From Rhodothermia bacterium (GTDB lineage Bacteria; Bacteroidota; Rhodothermia; Rhodothermales; JAAAOL01): a stretch of 38,331 nt of DNA. Made by a program: the position numbers and the translations under genes. The stretch spans positions 1-38,331 of the forward strand of contig JAUIDY010000058.1 in assembly GCA_030428385.1 (NCBI GenBank). The letters run 5' to 3'. How positions within the stretch are numbered: the stretch's first letter is position 1; each line of letters opens with the position of its first letter. Shown one piece after another: positions 1 through 7,659 of this stretch. The notes beneath the pieces were generated by a model. It saw only the letters and a program-made list of their open reading frames with translations, did not search any database and was not told the origin of the DNA.

Positions 1-273
1 TACAAACAATGGGGGCACTCCATGAGCGCACGCGCCAGATCCATTTGCACCCGGATTCTAAAGCGGTCAGTCTGCTTTACCACTCAGAATCCTACCCATG
101 CAGGAGCAGATCCTCACATGCACTCTATATTTCATCGTTGAAACCGAGGCTCTCGTGGTTTTCCATTTAAGATCGACCTATTCGTCAAGTCCTTCCTCCT
201 TTCAGATCAGCATCTAGTCTTCTGAAGGAATCTCCAACCGGAAAATCACAATAAGGCATAGTATTTACTGAAG
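1..273. other. left-edge stretch with no recognised gene
   Basis: No gene that I recognise lies here. One plus-strand frame is open from the left edge to a TAA at about 168-170 (about 55 codons). A second plus-strand frame is open to a TGA near 144. Either could be the C-terminal tail of a gene entering from the left, but neither resembles a family I know. The downstream end of the minus-strand gene at 274 falls here, and I see no convincing terminator hairpin for it. Confidence 0.25.
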
Positions 274-858
274 TTATGCCCATGCTTTTTGATTTTCAGC
301 GAGGGGCATGCAGCCCTCATACCGGCCCGGTACGGCGACATATTCCAGGGCCTGTGTTGCTCCTGGCTCGGAGGTGAAGTAGCCGAGCAGGGTGAGTTGC
401 TTGATCATGCTGTAATAATGCACATTGGGATCCCCGGGGGCAAGACTCTGTCCGTGTTCACGTGCTTCTGCCTCCAACCCTAACACAAATGCGTGGCGCT
501 GTTCGGGGGTTAGGCTGACAAAATCGCTTGTATGCTGCGCCTGCACTGCCGCCACTAAAGCCGGGAGTCCTGCCTGAAAGATTTGTTGTTCTTCCGGGCT
601 GTAGCATTCCGTGACCATAACGTTTATAAACTCGCCAATTTTGGCTGCCTTTGCACCCGGTGAATCGGGCGTGGTGGGCAGGATGGTTTCTCCAATCTCA
701 TCCAGAAGCGCCACATCCACGTCACTCAGGATTCCCACATACGGGGGCTCCTTGTGCTCAGACGCGGGTGAGGCACAACCGGCAAGAAATGTTTGCGAGC
801 CAATAATGGTACCCCCAAATAACGTCGAAAGGGTTGCGATGGCGTCTCGTCTATTCAT
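274..858 (-). CDS. gluconate 2-dehydrogenase subunit 3 family Tat lipoprotein
   Basis: This 194-residue protein resembles the small subunit of FAD-dependent sugar dehydrogenases (gluconate 2-dehydrogenase subunit 3 family). It begins with a twin-arginine signal (MNRRD, Arg3-Arg4), a hydrophobic stretch and a lipobox ending LAGC, with Cys28 as the probable lipidated residue. In this family the small subunit carries the folded flavoprotein across the membrane by Tat 'hitchhiking' and anchors it. It starts 11 bp after the stop of the upstream GMC oxidoreductase on the same strand, so the two are almost certainly co-transcribed and form one complex. No cytochrome c subunit, often the third member, is present within the window. 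Family assignment is from composition and context; the substrate cannot be read from the sequence. Confidence 0.88.
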   Translation of the reverse strand: MNRRDAIATLSTLFGGTIIGSQTFLAGCASPASEHKEPPYVGILSDVDVALLDEIGETILPTTPDSPGAKAAKIGEFINVMVTECYSPEEQQIFQAGLPALVAAVQAQHTSDFVSLTPEQRHAFVLGLEAEAREHGQSLAPGDPNVHYYSMIKQLTLLGYFTSEPGATQALEYVAVPGRYEGCMPLAENQKAWA

Positions 859-869
859 TATCGCAAGGG

Positions 870-2591
870 TTAGAGATTGCGGGCTTTGAGTCCATTAACG
901 GCATGGTCGGCGGCGCGGGCTGTGAGCGCCATATATGTAATCGACGGGTTTTGGCAGGCTGTAGACGCCATGCACGAACCGTCGGTAACAAACACGTTGG
1001 GCACCGAGTGGATTTGGTTAAAGGCGTTGAGCATGGAGGTCTCCGGATCACGGCCCATTCGTGCAGTACCCATTTCGTGGATGTCGAGTCCCATCGCCTG
1101 TTGGTTATCGATGCGGCGGATGTTTTTGAAGCCACCTGCTTCGAGCATCGCCTCGCCTTCGTCAAGGATGTCCTGCGTCATTCGGTCTTCGTTGTCTTTC
1201 CACTCGCCATCAAACACCACCAGCGGCATCCCCCAATCATCGGTCTGGTCTGGACTCAGGGTGATCTTGTTATCGTAATACGGGAGGCATTCGCCCATGC
1301 CCGTCAAGCCAACCCGCCACGGCCCCGGCCTACTCATCTTCTCTTTGAAGGCTGCCCCGATGGGTTCATCTTCTTCCGTGACCATCCCTTGTCCTCGGAA
1401 GGCGCTGAATGAGTAGGAGTAGCCCCGCACGAAATCGGGATGGTGGTCATCGCCGAAGTTGCGGAAACGAACCAAGTAGGGTCCTCCCGGGCGCCGCCCA
1501 TAATAGTAGTCGCCTTCGTACCCTTCCACCTCGGCGAAGAGCCTTGCCCGGTAGTTATGGGCCATCAGGTAATGCCCTAGCACTTCGTGATCGTTGCCCA
1601 GCCCGTTCGGGAATCGGTTTGAGGTGGAATTCAAGAGGATGAGGGTGGTGTTCACGGTGCTGGCATTAACGAAGATAATCTGGGCATAAAACTCGGTCAT
1701 TTCCTTCGTTTGTGCATCCACCACCCGTACACCAGTGGCGCGCCCCAGCGTTTCGTCGTAAATAATCGAATGAACCACAGAGTGAGGCCGTAGCGTCATG
1801 TTACCCGTTGCAGTGGCGGCTGGAAGGGTGGCAGAATTGCTGCTGAAATAGCCGCTGAAGGGACACCCGCGATGGCAGAGGTTGCGCGCCTGGCAATGGC
1901 CACGTCCCATGTGCGGGACGGACAGGTTGGCCTGACGTCCATGAATCAGATGACGTCCCGGAAAGGCACGCGCCAGGTTTTCTTTAAAATCCTTCTCCAC
2001 ACAGTTCATCTCAAACGGTGGCAGAAATTCTCCATCGGGGAGTTGTGGAAGTCCGTCCTTATTGCCGCTAATTCCGGCAAACCGTTCCACATGCGCATAC
2101 CAAGGTGCAATGTCGTCGTAGCGGATGGGCCAGTCTGCACCAAAACCATCCTTGGCGTTGGCCTCGAAGTCGTGGTTGCTCCAGCGCTGAGTCATCCGCG
2201 CCCACATCAACGACTTCCCCCCCACTTGATACCCTCGAATCCAATCAAACGGCTTTTCCTGAACGTAGGGGTGTTCGTTGTCTTTGACAAAAAAATGCTC
2301 CGTCGATTCTCCAAACGCGTAACACTTGCTCACGATGGGGTTAGCCTCTGCGACCTCGTGGGTGAGTCGGTTACGGTGCTTTAATTCCCAGGGCGGGGTC
2401 ATCGCCGTGGGGTAATCCTTGATGTGCTCCACGTTGCGTCCCCGTTCAAGGACCAGGGTTTGTAACCCCTTTTCACAGAGTTCTTTGGCCGCCCAACCTC
2501 CGCTTATGCCTGAGCCGATAACAATGGCATCGTAGGTTTGGGATTGTTGCGCAACGAGGTTCAGATTCACGGCGCTGTAAGGCTTCGCCAT
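870..2591 (-). CDS. GMC-family FAD-dependent sugar/alcohol dehydrogenase
   Basis: A 573-residue glucose-methanol-choline oxidoreductase, probably the catalytic subunit of a periplasmic sugar dehydrogenase. The dinucleotide-binding motif GSGISG is at residues 26-31, followed by a beta-strand ending in Glu (LVLERG). The C-terminal GMC signature is present, with His505 in HEMGTARMG and Asn548 in CQNPSI as the expected catalytic His/Asn pair. I chose the ATG at 2591 (MAKPYSAV) because the family begins a few residues before the Rossmann strand; an in-frame start at 2657 would add 22 untypical residues. It has no signal peptide of its own, which fits export together with the Tat-signal small subunit just downstream. 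Relatives act as gluconate, sorbitol, fructose or glucoside-3-dehydrogenases; which one is not decidable here. Confidence 0.9.
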   Translation of the reverse strand: MAKPYSAVNLNLVAQQSQTYDAIVIGSGISGGWAAKELCEKGLQTLVLERGRNVEHIKDYPTAMTPPWELKHRNRLTHEVAEANPIVSKCYAFGESTEHFFVKDNEHPYVQEKPFDWIRGYQVGGKSLMWARMTQRWSNHDFEANAKDGFGADWPIRYDDIAPWYAHVERFAGISGNKDGLPQLPDGEFLPPFEMNCVEKDFKENLARAFPGRHLIHGRQANLSVPHMGRGHCQARNLCHRGCPFSGYFSSNSATLPAATATGNMTLRPHSVVHSIIYDETLGRATGVRVVDAQTKEMTEFYAQIIFVNASTVNTTLILLNSTSNRFPNGLGNDHEVLGHYLMAHNYRARLFAEVEGYEGDYYYGRRPGGPYLVRFRNFGDDHHPDFVRGYSYSFSAFRGQGMVTEEDEPIGAAFKEKMSRPGPWRVGLTGMGECLPYYDNKITLSPDQTDDWGMPLVVFDGEWKDNEDRMTQDILDEGEAMLEAGGFKNIRRIDNQQAMGLDIHEMGTARMGRDPETSMLNAFNQIHSVPNVFVTDGSCMASTACQNPSITYMALTARAADHAVNGLKARNL

Positions 2592-2786
2592 AACCACATA
2601 CTGCGTCTGGTGATAAAGAAAGTAGGTTCCCCTCCAGGTGGCGGAGCGAAAGGCCATTCTTGTCCAAGCATTCGATCATCAAGGGAATGCGATGTTGCTC
2701 CCGAAAGTATCGTCTTTTTTAACCAATCGCACCCCCTGTCCGTGCTTTCTTACTCCCAGAAAAGATCGCTCGCCCCATAAAGGAAG

Positions 2787-2818
2787 CGCCTCCATTCTCT
2801 TTTGAAAATGAAGGCGCG
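2787..2818 (-). terminator. hairpin after the nitrite/sulfite reductase unit
   Basis: GCGCCT and AGGCGC form the outer stem, CATT/AATG continues it after one mismatch, and the loop is about 10 nt. On the minus strand it is followed by TTCCTTTAT, a weak T-rich tail. It lies 44 bp past the stop at 2862, so it probably ends the reductase operon. The rest of 2592-2861 shows no gene and should hold the promoter of the GMC operon. Confidence 0.55.
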
Positions 2819-2861
2819 ATCCGTGATTTTAAGGAGCAAAGGACGTCACGACACGTCTTGG

Positions 2862-3455
2862 TTATTCTGCAGCCAGGTCGGCCACGGCCTCATCCGTAGT
2901 CGGTGAAACGGGTTGATGGATCACGATCTGGACGGTAAAGGGAAGCCGCTGATCGTGTTCAGCAGAAGAAAGCTCGAATGTGGCGTCTTCGTAGACGCGT
3001 GCCAACACCTCGCTAAAGGTCTCTTGCACCATTTCCAGCGTCCCGGGTGCATTTGGATAGAGCAGACGATCCAGCAAGGCCACCTCCACTAAATCCGTGC
3101 GAAACGCGATGGATTGCTTCACCGGTGGCCGCGATGTAAGCAGGGCACACCCACGACGCGCCTGCTGGAGCGCCCGTTCAAGCGCGGCAGTAAGATCCTG
3201 CCCCACAGCCCGTTTACGGGTGTAGGCCAGTCCCGGCTTCCCCTTTTCAAAATCGAGGACGTAGTCCGCTTCATGTCCTATAAGCATGATGGCGGGGCCA
3301 TTCGCTACGTGTTTATAATCGACGACATCGATAAGGACTTCGTCCACCGCTTTTTGCTGAATCCAGCGGTGAAAGACCGGAATAAATGCTTCAGGGTCGA
3401 GCGCCTCGCCATCTTCAAAAAAATATTTGACGCGAATACGTTGAGGAGTCATCAT
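2862..3455 (-). CDS. conserved protein of unknown function next to nitrite/sulfite reductase
   Basis: A 197-residue soluble protein starting MMTPQRIRVKYFFEDGE. I have no named family for it. Its N-terminal half reads as a compact alpha/beta domain (motifs VFHRWIQQKAVDEVLIDVVDY and VANGPAIMLIGHEADY). No metal-binding cysteines or membrane segments are visible. It begins 31 bp after the stop of the reductase on the same strand, so it is likely co-transcribed and may help assembly, electron delivery or regulation of that enzyme; this is inference from position only. The start at 3455 was preferred because the longer in-frame opening to 3752 overlaps the reductase by more than 260 bp and reads as low-complexity Arg/Ser shadow sequence. 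A second ATG directly follows at 3452. Confidence 0.75.
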   Translation of the reverse strand: MMTPQRIRVKYFFEDGEALDPEAFIPVFHRWIQQKAVDEVLIDVVDYKHVANGPAIMLIGHEADYVLDFEKGKPGLAYTRKRAVGQDLTAALERALQQARRGCALLTSRPPVKQSIAFRTDLVEVALLDRLLYPNAPGTLEMVQETFSEVLARVYEDATFELSSAEHDQRLPFTVQIVIHQPVSPTTDEAVADLAAE

Positions 3456-3486
3456 AAAAATCCGTTGGAGGAAGAGTTGGGGGAAT

Positions 3487-5814
3487 CTACTTTCCAAAAC
3501 CGGGCGGCAACACCACCTTGCGTTTGGGTGCTTTCTGTACCAAGGCGGCCAATTGCGCCGCCTCGGCCTCAGCCTGCGCCTCACTAATACGGAGTTCGCA
3601 GGCATGCGTCGCCTCGATGAAAAGCTGCGCCTCGTCAATCGTCCGCCTCGCCGTATCGACATCGGGGTTGATGGGCGGTTGCTCGTGTCGCGTGAACAAA
3701 TACCGGGCAAACTTGCCTTTGGCGAACGGATCGAAGAAACGCTTCGAGTCATAGAAGCGGGTCCGAAACTCCTCCACGATACGTTCGGCCTCGTCGCCTA
3801 CATCAAGAAATTCAGTCCGTACGAGTGCTTTTGCCGCCAATAACATTGCCTGATAGGCCAGGTCGTCGGCCCGTACGGCCTCGCCATTTTCCAAGGCAAG
3901 TTGGGCTTCGAAGGCTTCAGACTCGGCTTTCGCGATCTCCATGGAGAAGAGTGACACGACTTCACCGGCACACTCCCCGATCCCAAGGTCGCCCAGGGTA
4001 AAGACCCGAGGATCGCCCCAATCTGAAAAATAGTCGGGCTGCAATTCATATACGGGGGTGTCCATGAAGGGGCGCAGTAGTTCGCGGGCTTCCTTTTTGC
4101 CCAGGCGCGTTGCCCACGATTGGAATCGTTCCCCACGTTCTCGTTCGGCTACATACCGTTCGGTGATGGCATCTACCACCTCCGGAATCCGCTTCGAGGG
4201 GACCGAACCGATAGGGAGGCCATAACTCCCTGCGTTGTTTTGCCATTGCCCGCCCAGCACCACCTGAAAGAACGGCACCTTGTAATTACCGGCTTTACGG
4301 CTGTTGCCAAAAAAGCCAATGTCGGCTACCTGATGCTGCCCACATGAGTTAAAGCAGCCGCTGATTTTGATCTTCAGGTCCTTGATGGCATCCGGCATCG
4401 AGGCGCTTTTCGCCGTAAGGCGTTTGATCAGTTCTCCTGCCAGCCCCCGAGAAGAAGCAATACCAAGCTTACAGGTGTCCGTACCGGGGCAAGCGGTTAT
4501 ATCAACGATGGTACCTGCCCCCGAGTCTCCGAGGTCGATGGCCTTGAGGTCGCGGAATAAGTTTGGAAGGTCCGCTTCGGCCACCCAACGGAACACGATG
4601 TTTTGCTCCACGGTGGTGCGCACGTTGTCGCCCACGTATTTGCGGGCAACGTCCGCGAGTTGGACAAGTTGACGCGAGGTGAGGTCGCCAAGCGGAAGGT
4701 GAACCGTGGCGACGCAATAGCCCTCCTGGCGTTGAGCCAGCACGTTGGTCGCATACCAGATGTCAAATCCTTCTGGCCGTACCTCGCCATTCAGGAAAGA
4801 CGGCGCTTTCAGCGGTTTCTCTCCATAGTGCGGTAAGGTGTCGAGATAGGCCGTCCAACGGTCGTCGTGCGGCAATCCTTCACGTTCCTCAAAAACCAGT
4901 CGCCGAAACTCCTCAATCCCGAGTTTCGCCACGAGAAACTTAATCCGGGCACGATTGCGGTTATGCTTTTCCCCCAACCGGGCAAAAACGCGGGCCATAG
5001 CCTGCGACAAAGGCAATATTTCATCTTCCGTGACAAATTCGCTCAACACCTTGGCTTCATGTGGGACCGCTCCGAGGCCACCGCCAACATAAAACGTAAA
5101 CCCGCGTGTGGGCACTCCGTCGATGTTCTTGATGACGCCCAACAGTCCCAGGTCGTGCATCATGACCAGGCCACAGGCCGTATGGGCACAGCCAGAAAAA
5201 GCCACCTTGAGTTTGCGCCCGAAGTCCTGGGTATCATCGTGCCCCATCAAGAAGTCAGCCATAGCCAACGCATAGGGCGTCACATCGAAGGGCTCTGTTT
5301 TGCAAACACCAGCTAGTTGGCAGCAGGTCACGTTTCGTACCACATTGCCGCAGGCCTCCTGGGTGGTGACACCTGCCGCCGCTAAGCGCCGCATCATATC
5401 GGGCGTGTCTTCAATGTGGACATAATGAAGCTGGATGTCCTGCCGTGTGGTGACGTGCAGAATGCCATCGGCATATTCATCGGCCACCTGCGCGAGCACC
5501 TCCATTTGATCCGGCGCCATCCCTCCGAACGGGATTTTGATGCGTTGCATCCCCGGTGCATCCCACATAGTCCCCGGCCCTTTAACGAGATCACTGTCAA
5601 AATCAATAGGCTGGGTACGCAAGCCGTCGTGGCGCTGACCATTGTCATACCGCTGGCCATAGACGCCTCGGCGCAAGCGCGTTTCGGCGAACACTTTTTC
5701 ATCGAGTTTGCCCTGCTCCATCAAGGCCATTTGCCCCTCGAAGATGTCGATTTGGTGGGCCAAATCGGAAGGCATTTGGTCTTGCAAGGCGTCTTTCCAG
5801 GTAGACTCGTTCAT
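3487..5814 (-). CDS. siroheme nitrite/sulfite reductase with C-terminal extension
   Basis: A 775-residue assimilatory nitrite/sulfite reductase (NirA/CysI family), catalysing six-electron reduction at a siroheme coupled to a 4Fe-4S cluster. The two half-repeats are visible: the N-terminal ferredoxin-like part includes GGMAPDQMEVLAQV and the conserved TTRQDIQLHYV segment. The cluster ligands are in place as Cys442 and Cys448 (CPGTDTC) and Cys487 and Cys491 (GCFNSCG). Usual length is about 550-600 residues. Here roughly 170 extra C-terminal residues (about 600-775) form an alpha-helical, charged extension, possibly HEPN-like. I cannot decide between nitrite and sulfite as substrate: no nitrate-uptake or cysH/cysND genes lie in the window. 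Downstream is a conserved unknown gene. Upstream is a structured leader that suggests controlled expression. Confidence 0.93.
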   Translation of the reverse strand: MNESTWKDALQDQMPSDLAHQIDIFEGQMALMEQGKLDEKVFAETRLRRGVYGQRYDNGQRHDGLRTQPIDFDSDLVKGPGTMWDAPGMQRIKIPFGGMAPDQMEVLAQVADEYADGILHVTTRQDIQLHYVHIEDTPDMMRRLAAAGVTTQEACGNVVRNVTCCQLAGVCKTEPFDVTPYALAMADFLMGHDDTQDFGRKLKVAFSGCAHTACGLVMMHDLGLLGVIKNIDGVPTRGFTFYVGGGLGAVPHEAKVLSEFVTEDEILPLSQAMARVFARLGEKHNRNRARIKFLVAKLGIEEFRRLVFEEREGLPHDDRWTAYLDTLPHYGEKPLKAPSFLNGEVRPEGFDIWYATNVLAQRQEGYCVATVHLPLGDLTSRQLVQLADVARKYVGDNVRTTVEQNIVFRWVAEADLPNLFRDLKAIDLGDSGAGTIVDITACPGTDTCKLGIASSRGLAGELIKRLTAKSASMPDAIKDLKIKISGCFNSCGQHQVADIGFFGNSRKAGNYKVPFFQVVLGGQWQNNAGSYGLPIGSVPSKRIPEVVDAITERYVAERERGERFQSWATRLGKKEARELLRPFMDTPVYELQPDYFSDWGDPRVFTLGDLGIGECAGEVVSLFSMEIAKAESEAFEAQLALENGEAVRADDLAYQAMLLAAKALVRTEFLDVGDEAERIVEEFRTRFYDSKRFFDPFAKGKFARYLFTRHEQPPINPDVDTARRTIDEAQLFIEATHACELRISEAQAEAEAAQLAALVQKAPKRKVVLPPGFGK

Positions 5815-5851
5815 GGGTGGAGGAAGGGTTAAAGGGGTGGTTTAGGCAAAC

Positions 5852-5887
5852 AAAAAAGGCCCATTCCCGATGCGGGAGTGAGCCTTT
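5852..5887 (-). terminator. terminator-like hairpin in the reductase leader (possible attenuator)
   Basis: Read on the minus strand, AAAGGC pairs with GCCTTT and an inner helix (CACTCCCG with CGGGAATG, one wobble) closes on a 3-nt loop. The 3' arm runs into TTTTTTG. This is a good intrinsic terminator, but it sits only 37 nt before the reductase ATG at 5814. A transcript started further upstream would therefore be stopped unless the hairpin is prevented from forming. It could instead simply end transcription arriving from upstream, but then a promoter would have to fit in the remaining 37 bp. Confidence 0.7.
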
Positions 5888-5891
5888 GTGC

Positions 5892-5933
5892 TTGCACGTT
5901 CGGTTGGAGAACCGGGCTGGTGTTTACATGCAA
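5892..5933 (-). promoter_or_regulatory. leader stem-loop upstream of the attenuator
   Basis: On the minus strand TTGCATGT can pair with ACGTGCAA (8 bp, one G-U), and an inner CGGTT-CTCC-AACCG hairpin lies inside it. The structure directly precedes the terminator hairpin at 5852-5887, which is the arrangement of a sensing element followed by an expression platform. It matches no riboswitch consensus that I can recognise. It could also be an incidental fold. Confidence 0.35.
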
Positions 5934-5973
5934 AACCTCACTATACGCTGGAGAGCCCTGGGCATGGGCATAC

Positions 5974-6004
5974 AACACGTGTTATCTACACAACAACACA
6001 TGTT
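5974..6004. promoter_or_regulatory. two palindromic operator-like sites 21 bp apart
   Basis: AACACGTGTT at 5974-5983 is a perfect 10-bp palindrome. AACACATGTT at 5995-6004 is the same sequence with one central change. The two are offset by exactly 21 bp, two helical turns, so dimers bound to both would sit on the same face of the DNA. They lie 160-190 bp upstream of the reductase start, with no other gene close by, so they are candidate binding sites for a regulator of nitrite/sulfite reduction. The regulator is unknown. Confidence 0.45.
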
Positions 6005-6389
6005 CATTTCACCAGGATAGTGGATGGAGGTAGGCATGAAAAGAGGGTGGGTGCCAAGGTTTTCCAAAGTTCGCATAAGACTGTTGGTCTAAGCAAAGGT
6101 TTCGCGTACAACCATCTGTATCAATTCACCATACTGATTTATGAGATCTTGACGATTCCCTACTGATTTAATGAGCAAAACCCAATGGTCTTCTTTTTTT
6201 CTAAGTCTAGCGGCGTAATGGGACCCTCGTCCTGCTTTCTTAAAAGCACGGAGCCTCAATGCGACCCTTAACCTCCACGACAAGTCACTTCACAGTCCGT
6301 TGCTTTCAGATCGACTCATGAATAGAAAAGCGAGCAAGAGAGGGAAGAATGCCTGATACAAAGAGACGTGTTCTGAGAGAAAAGCCAAT
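6005..6389. other. intergenic stretch with one doubtful small reading frame
   Basis: Between the operator-like sites and the HNH gene there is no recognised gene. A minus-strand frame at 6089-6283 (64 residues, TTG start) is rich in Arg/Lys at its front and reads DHWVLLIKSVGN in the middle. It has no ribosome binding site that I can see and no recognised family, so it could be a decayed gene fragment or chance. The promoter for the reductase leader should lie in this stretch, but I find no clear match to the Bacteroidota consensus. Confidence 0.3.
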
Positions 6390-7307
6390 TCACTTACCAA
6401 AAATTTCCTTCTGATGAAAGGCAAGCGCCTCCTGAGAGGGCCAATAGGCCTTTTCGGCGGGCAGTTTTATTCGCGCATATTGAAACTGCTGGTAAGATTC
6501 AGGAAGGCGAATGTTTGTCCGCACGCGGTGTTGGTGCGTGATGGTGATTAGGCCTGCCGCGAACAGGGCATGTAGGTCAGCTCGGAGCAAGAGGCCATTT
6601 TGCACATGGTCACTATCCGGGTTAACGTACGGTTGAATATGGGTGGCCTTGAGGGCGGCCAAACAGGTTTCTCCAGTGATACAACAACTTCTCCGATACG
6701 CTGATCTCAGCCGTTCCTCAAATTCACTGGGGATGTCTTCTTGCTGTGAGCGCCGCGCTTCTCGATCTGCCATGGGCCCATCGACTAGCGTAAAGGGCGT
6801 CAGTTCAATTGGGGTGGCTTCCGTGGGAGCTGAGCGTTTCCGTTTTTGAGTGGTTCGAACCACCCGTTTTCTTTTTAACAACCACGGCGGCTGGCCTTTA
6901 AAAGTGAAGACGGGTCGAGCCGATGCTTCGAGGGTTACCCCGTATTTGTTAAGCGAGACAAACTCCTGGGGGCCCCAGAATTCAGGGGTACGTAGAATCA
7001 CACACCCTAATTCCCCACGGACGCCACTTTGGCTCATACGGTCTTTAAACTCGCGGAACGACCCAACCCCGTTGGCTGCCCCAAACCGATCCCAAGCCGC
7101 ATACAGGGTCATTTGTTCGTACCGCTCAAAAACCCCGTGCCCTGCGATCTGTGCCTCACCTCCTTCAAGGAGAAAATAGACAGGCTCGCCTTTTTTTAAA
7201 GCATTTGTTTCCTCAGGGTAAGGGGTCCAAAAGTTAACTTCTTCATGTTGTTCACCCTGTTGCAGGGCTTTAAACCACTCCTGGTGAATCGGTGCAATCG
7301 CGTACAT
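6390..7307 (-). CDS. HNH endonuclease with PUA/EVE-like N-terminal domain
   Basis: A 305-residue two-domain protein. Residues 1 to about 140 (MYAIAPIHQEWFKAL..., NFWTPYP, YFLLEGG, AAWDRFGAANGV) resemble a PUA-superfamily (EVE/ASCH-like) fold of the kind that reads modified bases. Residues about 200-290 are an HNH nuclease of the HNH_2 type: the paired cysteines of CCITGETC, His in ATHIQPY, Asn in QNGLLL and His in DLHALFAAG. Fusions of such readers with HNH nucleases are thought to cut DNA carrying modified bases, as stand-alone (type IV-like) defence enzymes. No methyltransferase or other defence gene is adjacent, so it would act alone. The start at 7307 begins directly with the domain. Confidence 0.82.
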   Translation of the reverse strand: MYAIAPIHQEWFKALQQGEQHEEVNFWTPYPEETNALKKGEPVYFLLEGGEAQIAGHGVFERYEQMTLYAAWDRFGAANGVGSFREFKDRMSQSGVRGELGCVILRTPEFWGPQEFVSLNKYGVTLEASARPVFTFKGQPPWLLKRKRVVRTTQKRKRSAPTEATPIELTPFTLVDGPMADREARRSQQEDIPSEFEERLRSAYRRSCCITGETCLAALKATHIQPYVNPDSDHVQNGLLLRADLHALFAAGLITITHQHRVRTNIRLPESYQQFQYARIKLPAEKAYWPSQEALAFHQKEIFGK

Positions 7308-7502
7308 ATGGTCAAGCCGAGTTGCTGACGAGGCTCCGCACGTGGCTTTTTTCCGACCTGCACGATTGATTCATCACAAACGCTATCCCCACACCGAGCC
7401 TAAGAAAACCTTTAAATAATAGTCGGCTACTTAGCGATCGGGTTAAGGGTTTTTTCTGAAAAGACTTGAAACGCTCCGTCAGCATCCAGCCCTCTTTTAC
7501 TT

Positions 7503-7530
7503 GGCCCTCCTTTTAAAAATAGAAGGGGCC
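7503..7530 (-). terminator. weak hairpin at the end of the dsbD/microprotein unit
   Basis: GGCC/GGCC and CCTT/AAGG form a short stem around an A-rich loop (GGCCCTCCTT...AAGGGGCC), overlapping the stop codon of the second microprotein. No clear T-run follows on either strand. The downstream 7308-7502 shows no gene. Confidence 0.3.
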
Positions 7531-7643
7531 TACATACAGCCCATCTCTTTGCCTAAAAACAGCAGCAACAGCAGCCCAATAACGAGTAAATACCACCGAT
7601 GAAACCATGCACTCGGGGGCGCTTTTTTGGGGGAATCGTTCAT
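7530..7643 (-). CDS. single-helix membrane microprotein, second of a tandem pair
   Basis: A 37-residue protein starting MNDSPKKAPPSAW, followed by one transmembrane helix (WYLLVIGLLLLLFLGKE) and a short tail ending GCM. The helix is nearly the same as that of the microprotein just upstream: FH-x-WYL-x-V-x-GLLLL-x-x-L-x-KE is shared, so the two arose by duplication. An in-frame opening continues upstream to 7805, but that part overlaps the first microprotein and reads as Cys/Ser shadow. The start at 7643 leaves a 16-bp gap after the first gene. Topology is predicted N-in by the Lys-rich front, although the tail also carries charges. Function is unknown. Position suggests a partner of DsbD or of another membrane complex. 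Confidence 0.65.
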   Translation of the reverse strand: MNDSPKKAPPSAWFHRWYLLVIGLLLLLFLGKEMGCM

Positions 7644-7659
7644 TGTAGGTACCGGTTGC

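Noticed and set aside
834-1412. Plus-strand frame of 192 codons opposite the GMC gene
   Set aside because: Antisense to well-conserved GMC motifs, with no ribosome binding site and no family likeness.
3456-3752. N-terminal extension of the 197-residue unknown protein
   Set aside because: The extension overlaps the reductase coding sequence by more than 260 bp and has shadow-like Arg/Ser-rich composition; the start at 3455 leaves a clean 31-bp gap.
5880-6060. SAM-I or cobalamin riboswitch upstream of the reductase
   Set aside because: A GGTGCCAA-like stretch caught my eye near 6050, but it is on the wrong strand and the required core helices are missing.
6089-6283. Small gene of 64 codons upstream of the reductase leader
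   Set aside because: TTG start, no ribosome binding site and no recognised family; kept only as a doubtful frame within the intergenic entry.
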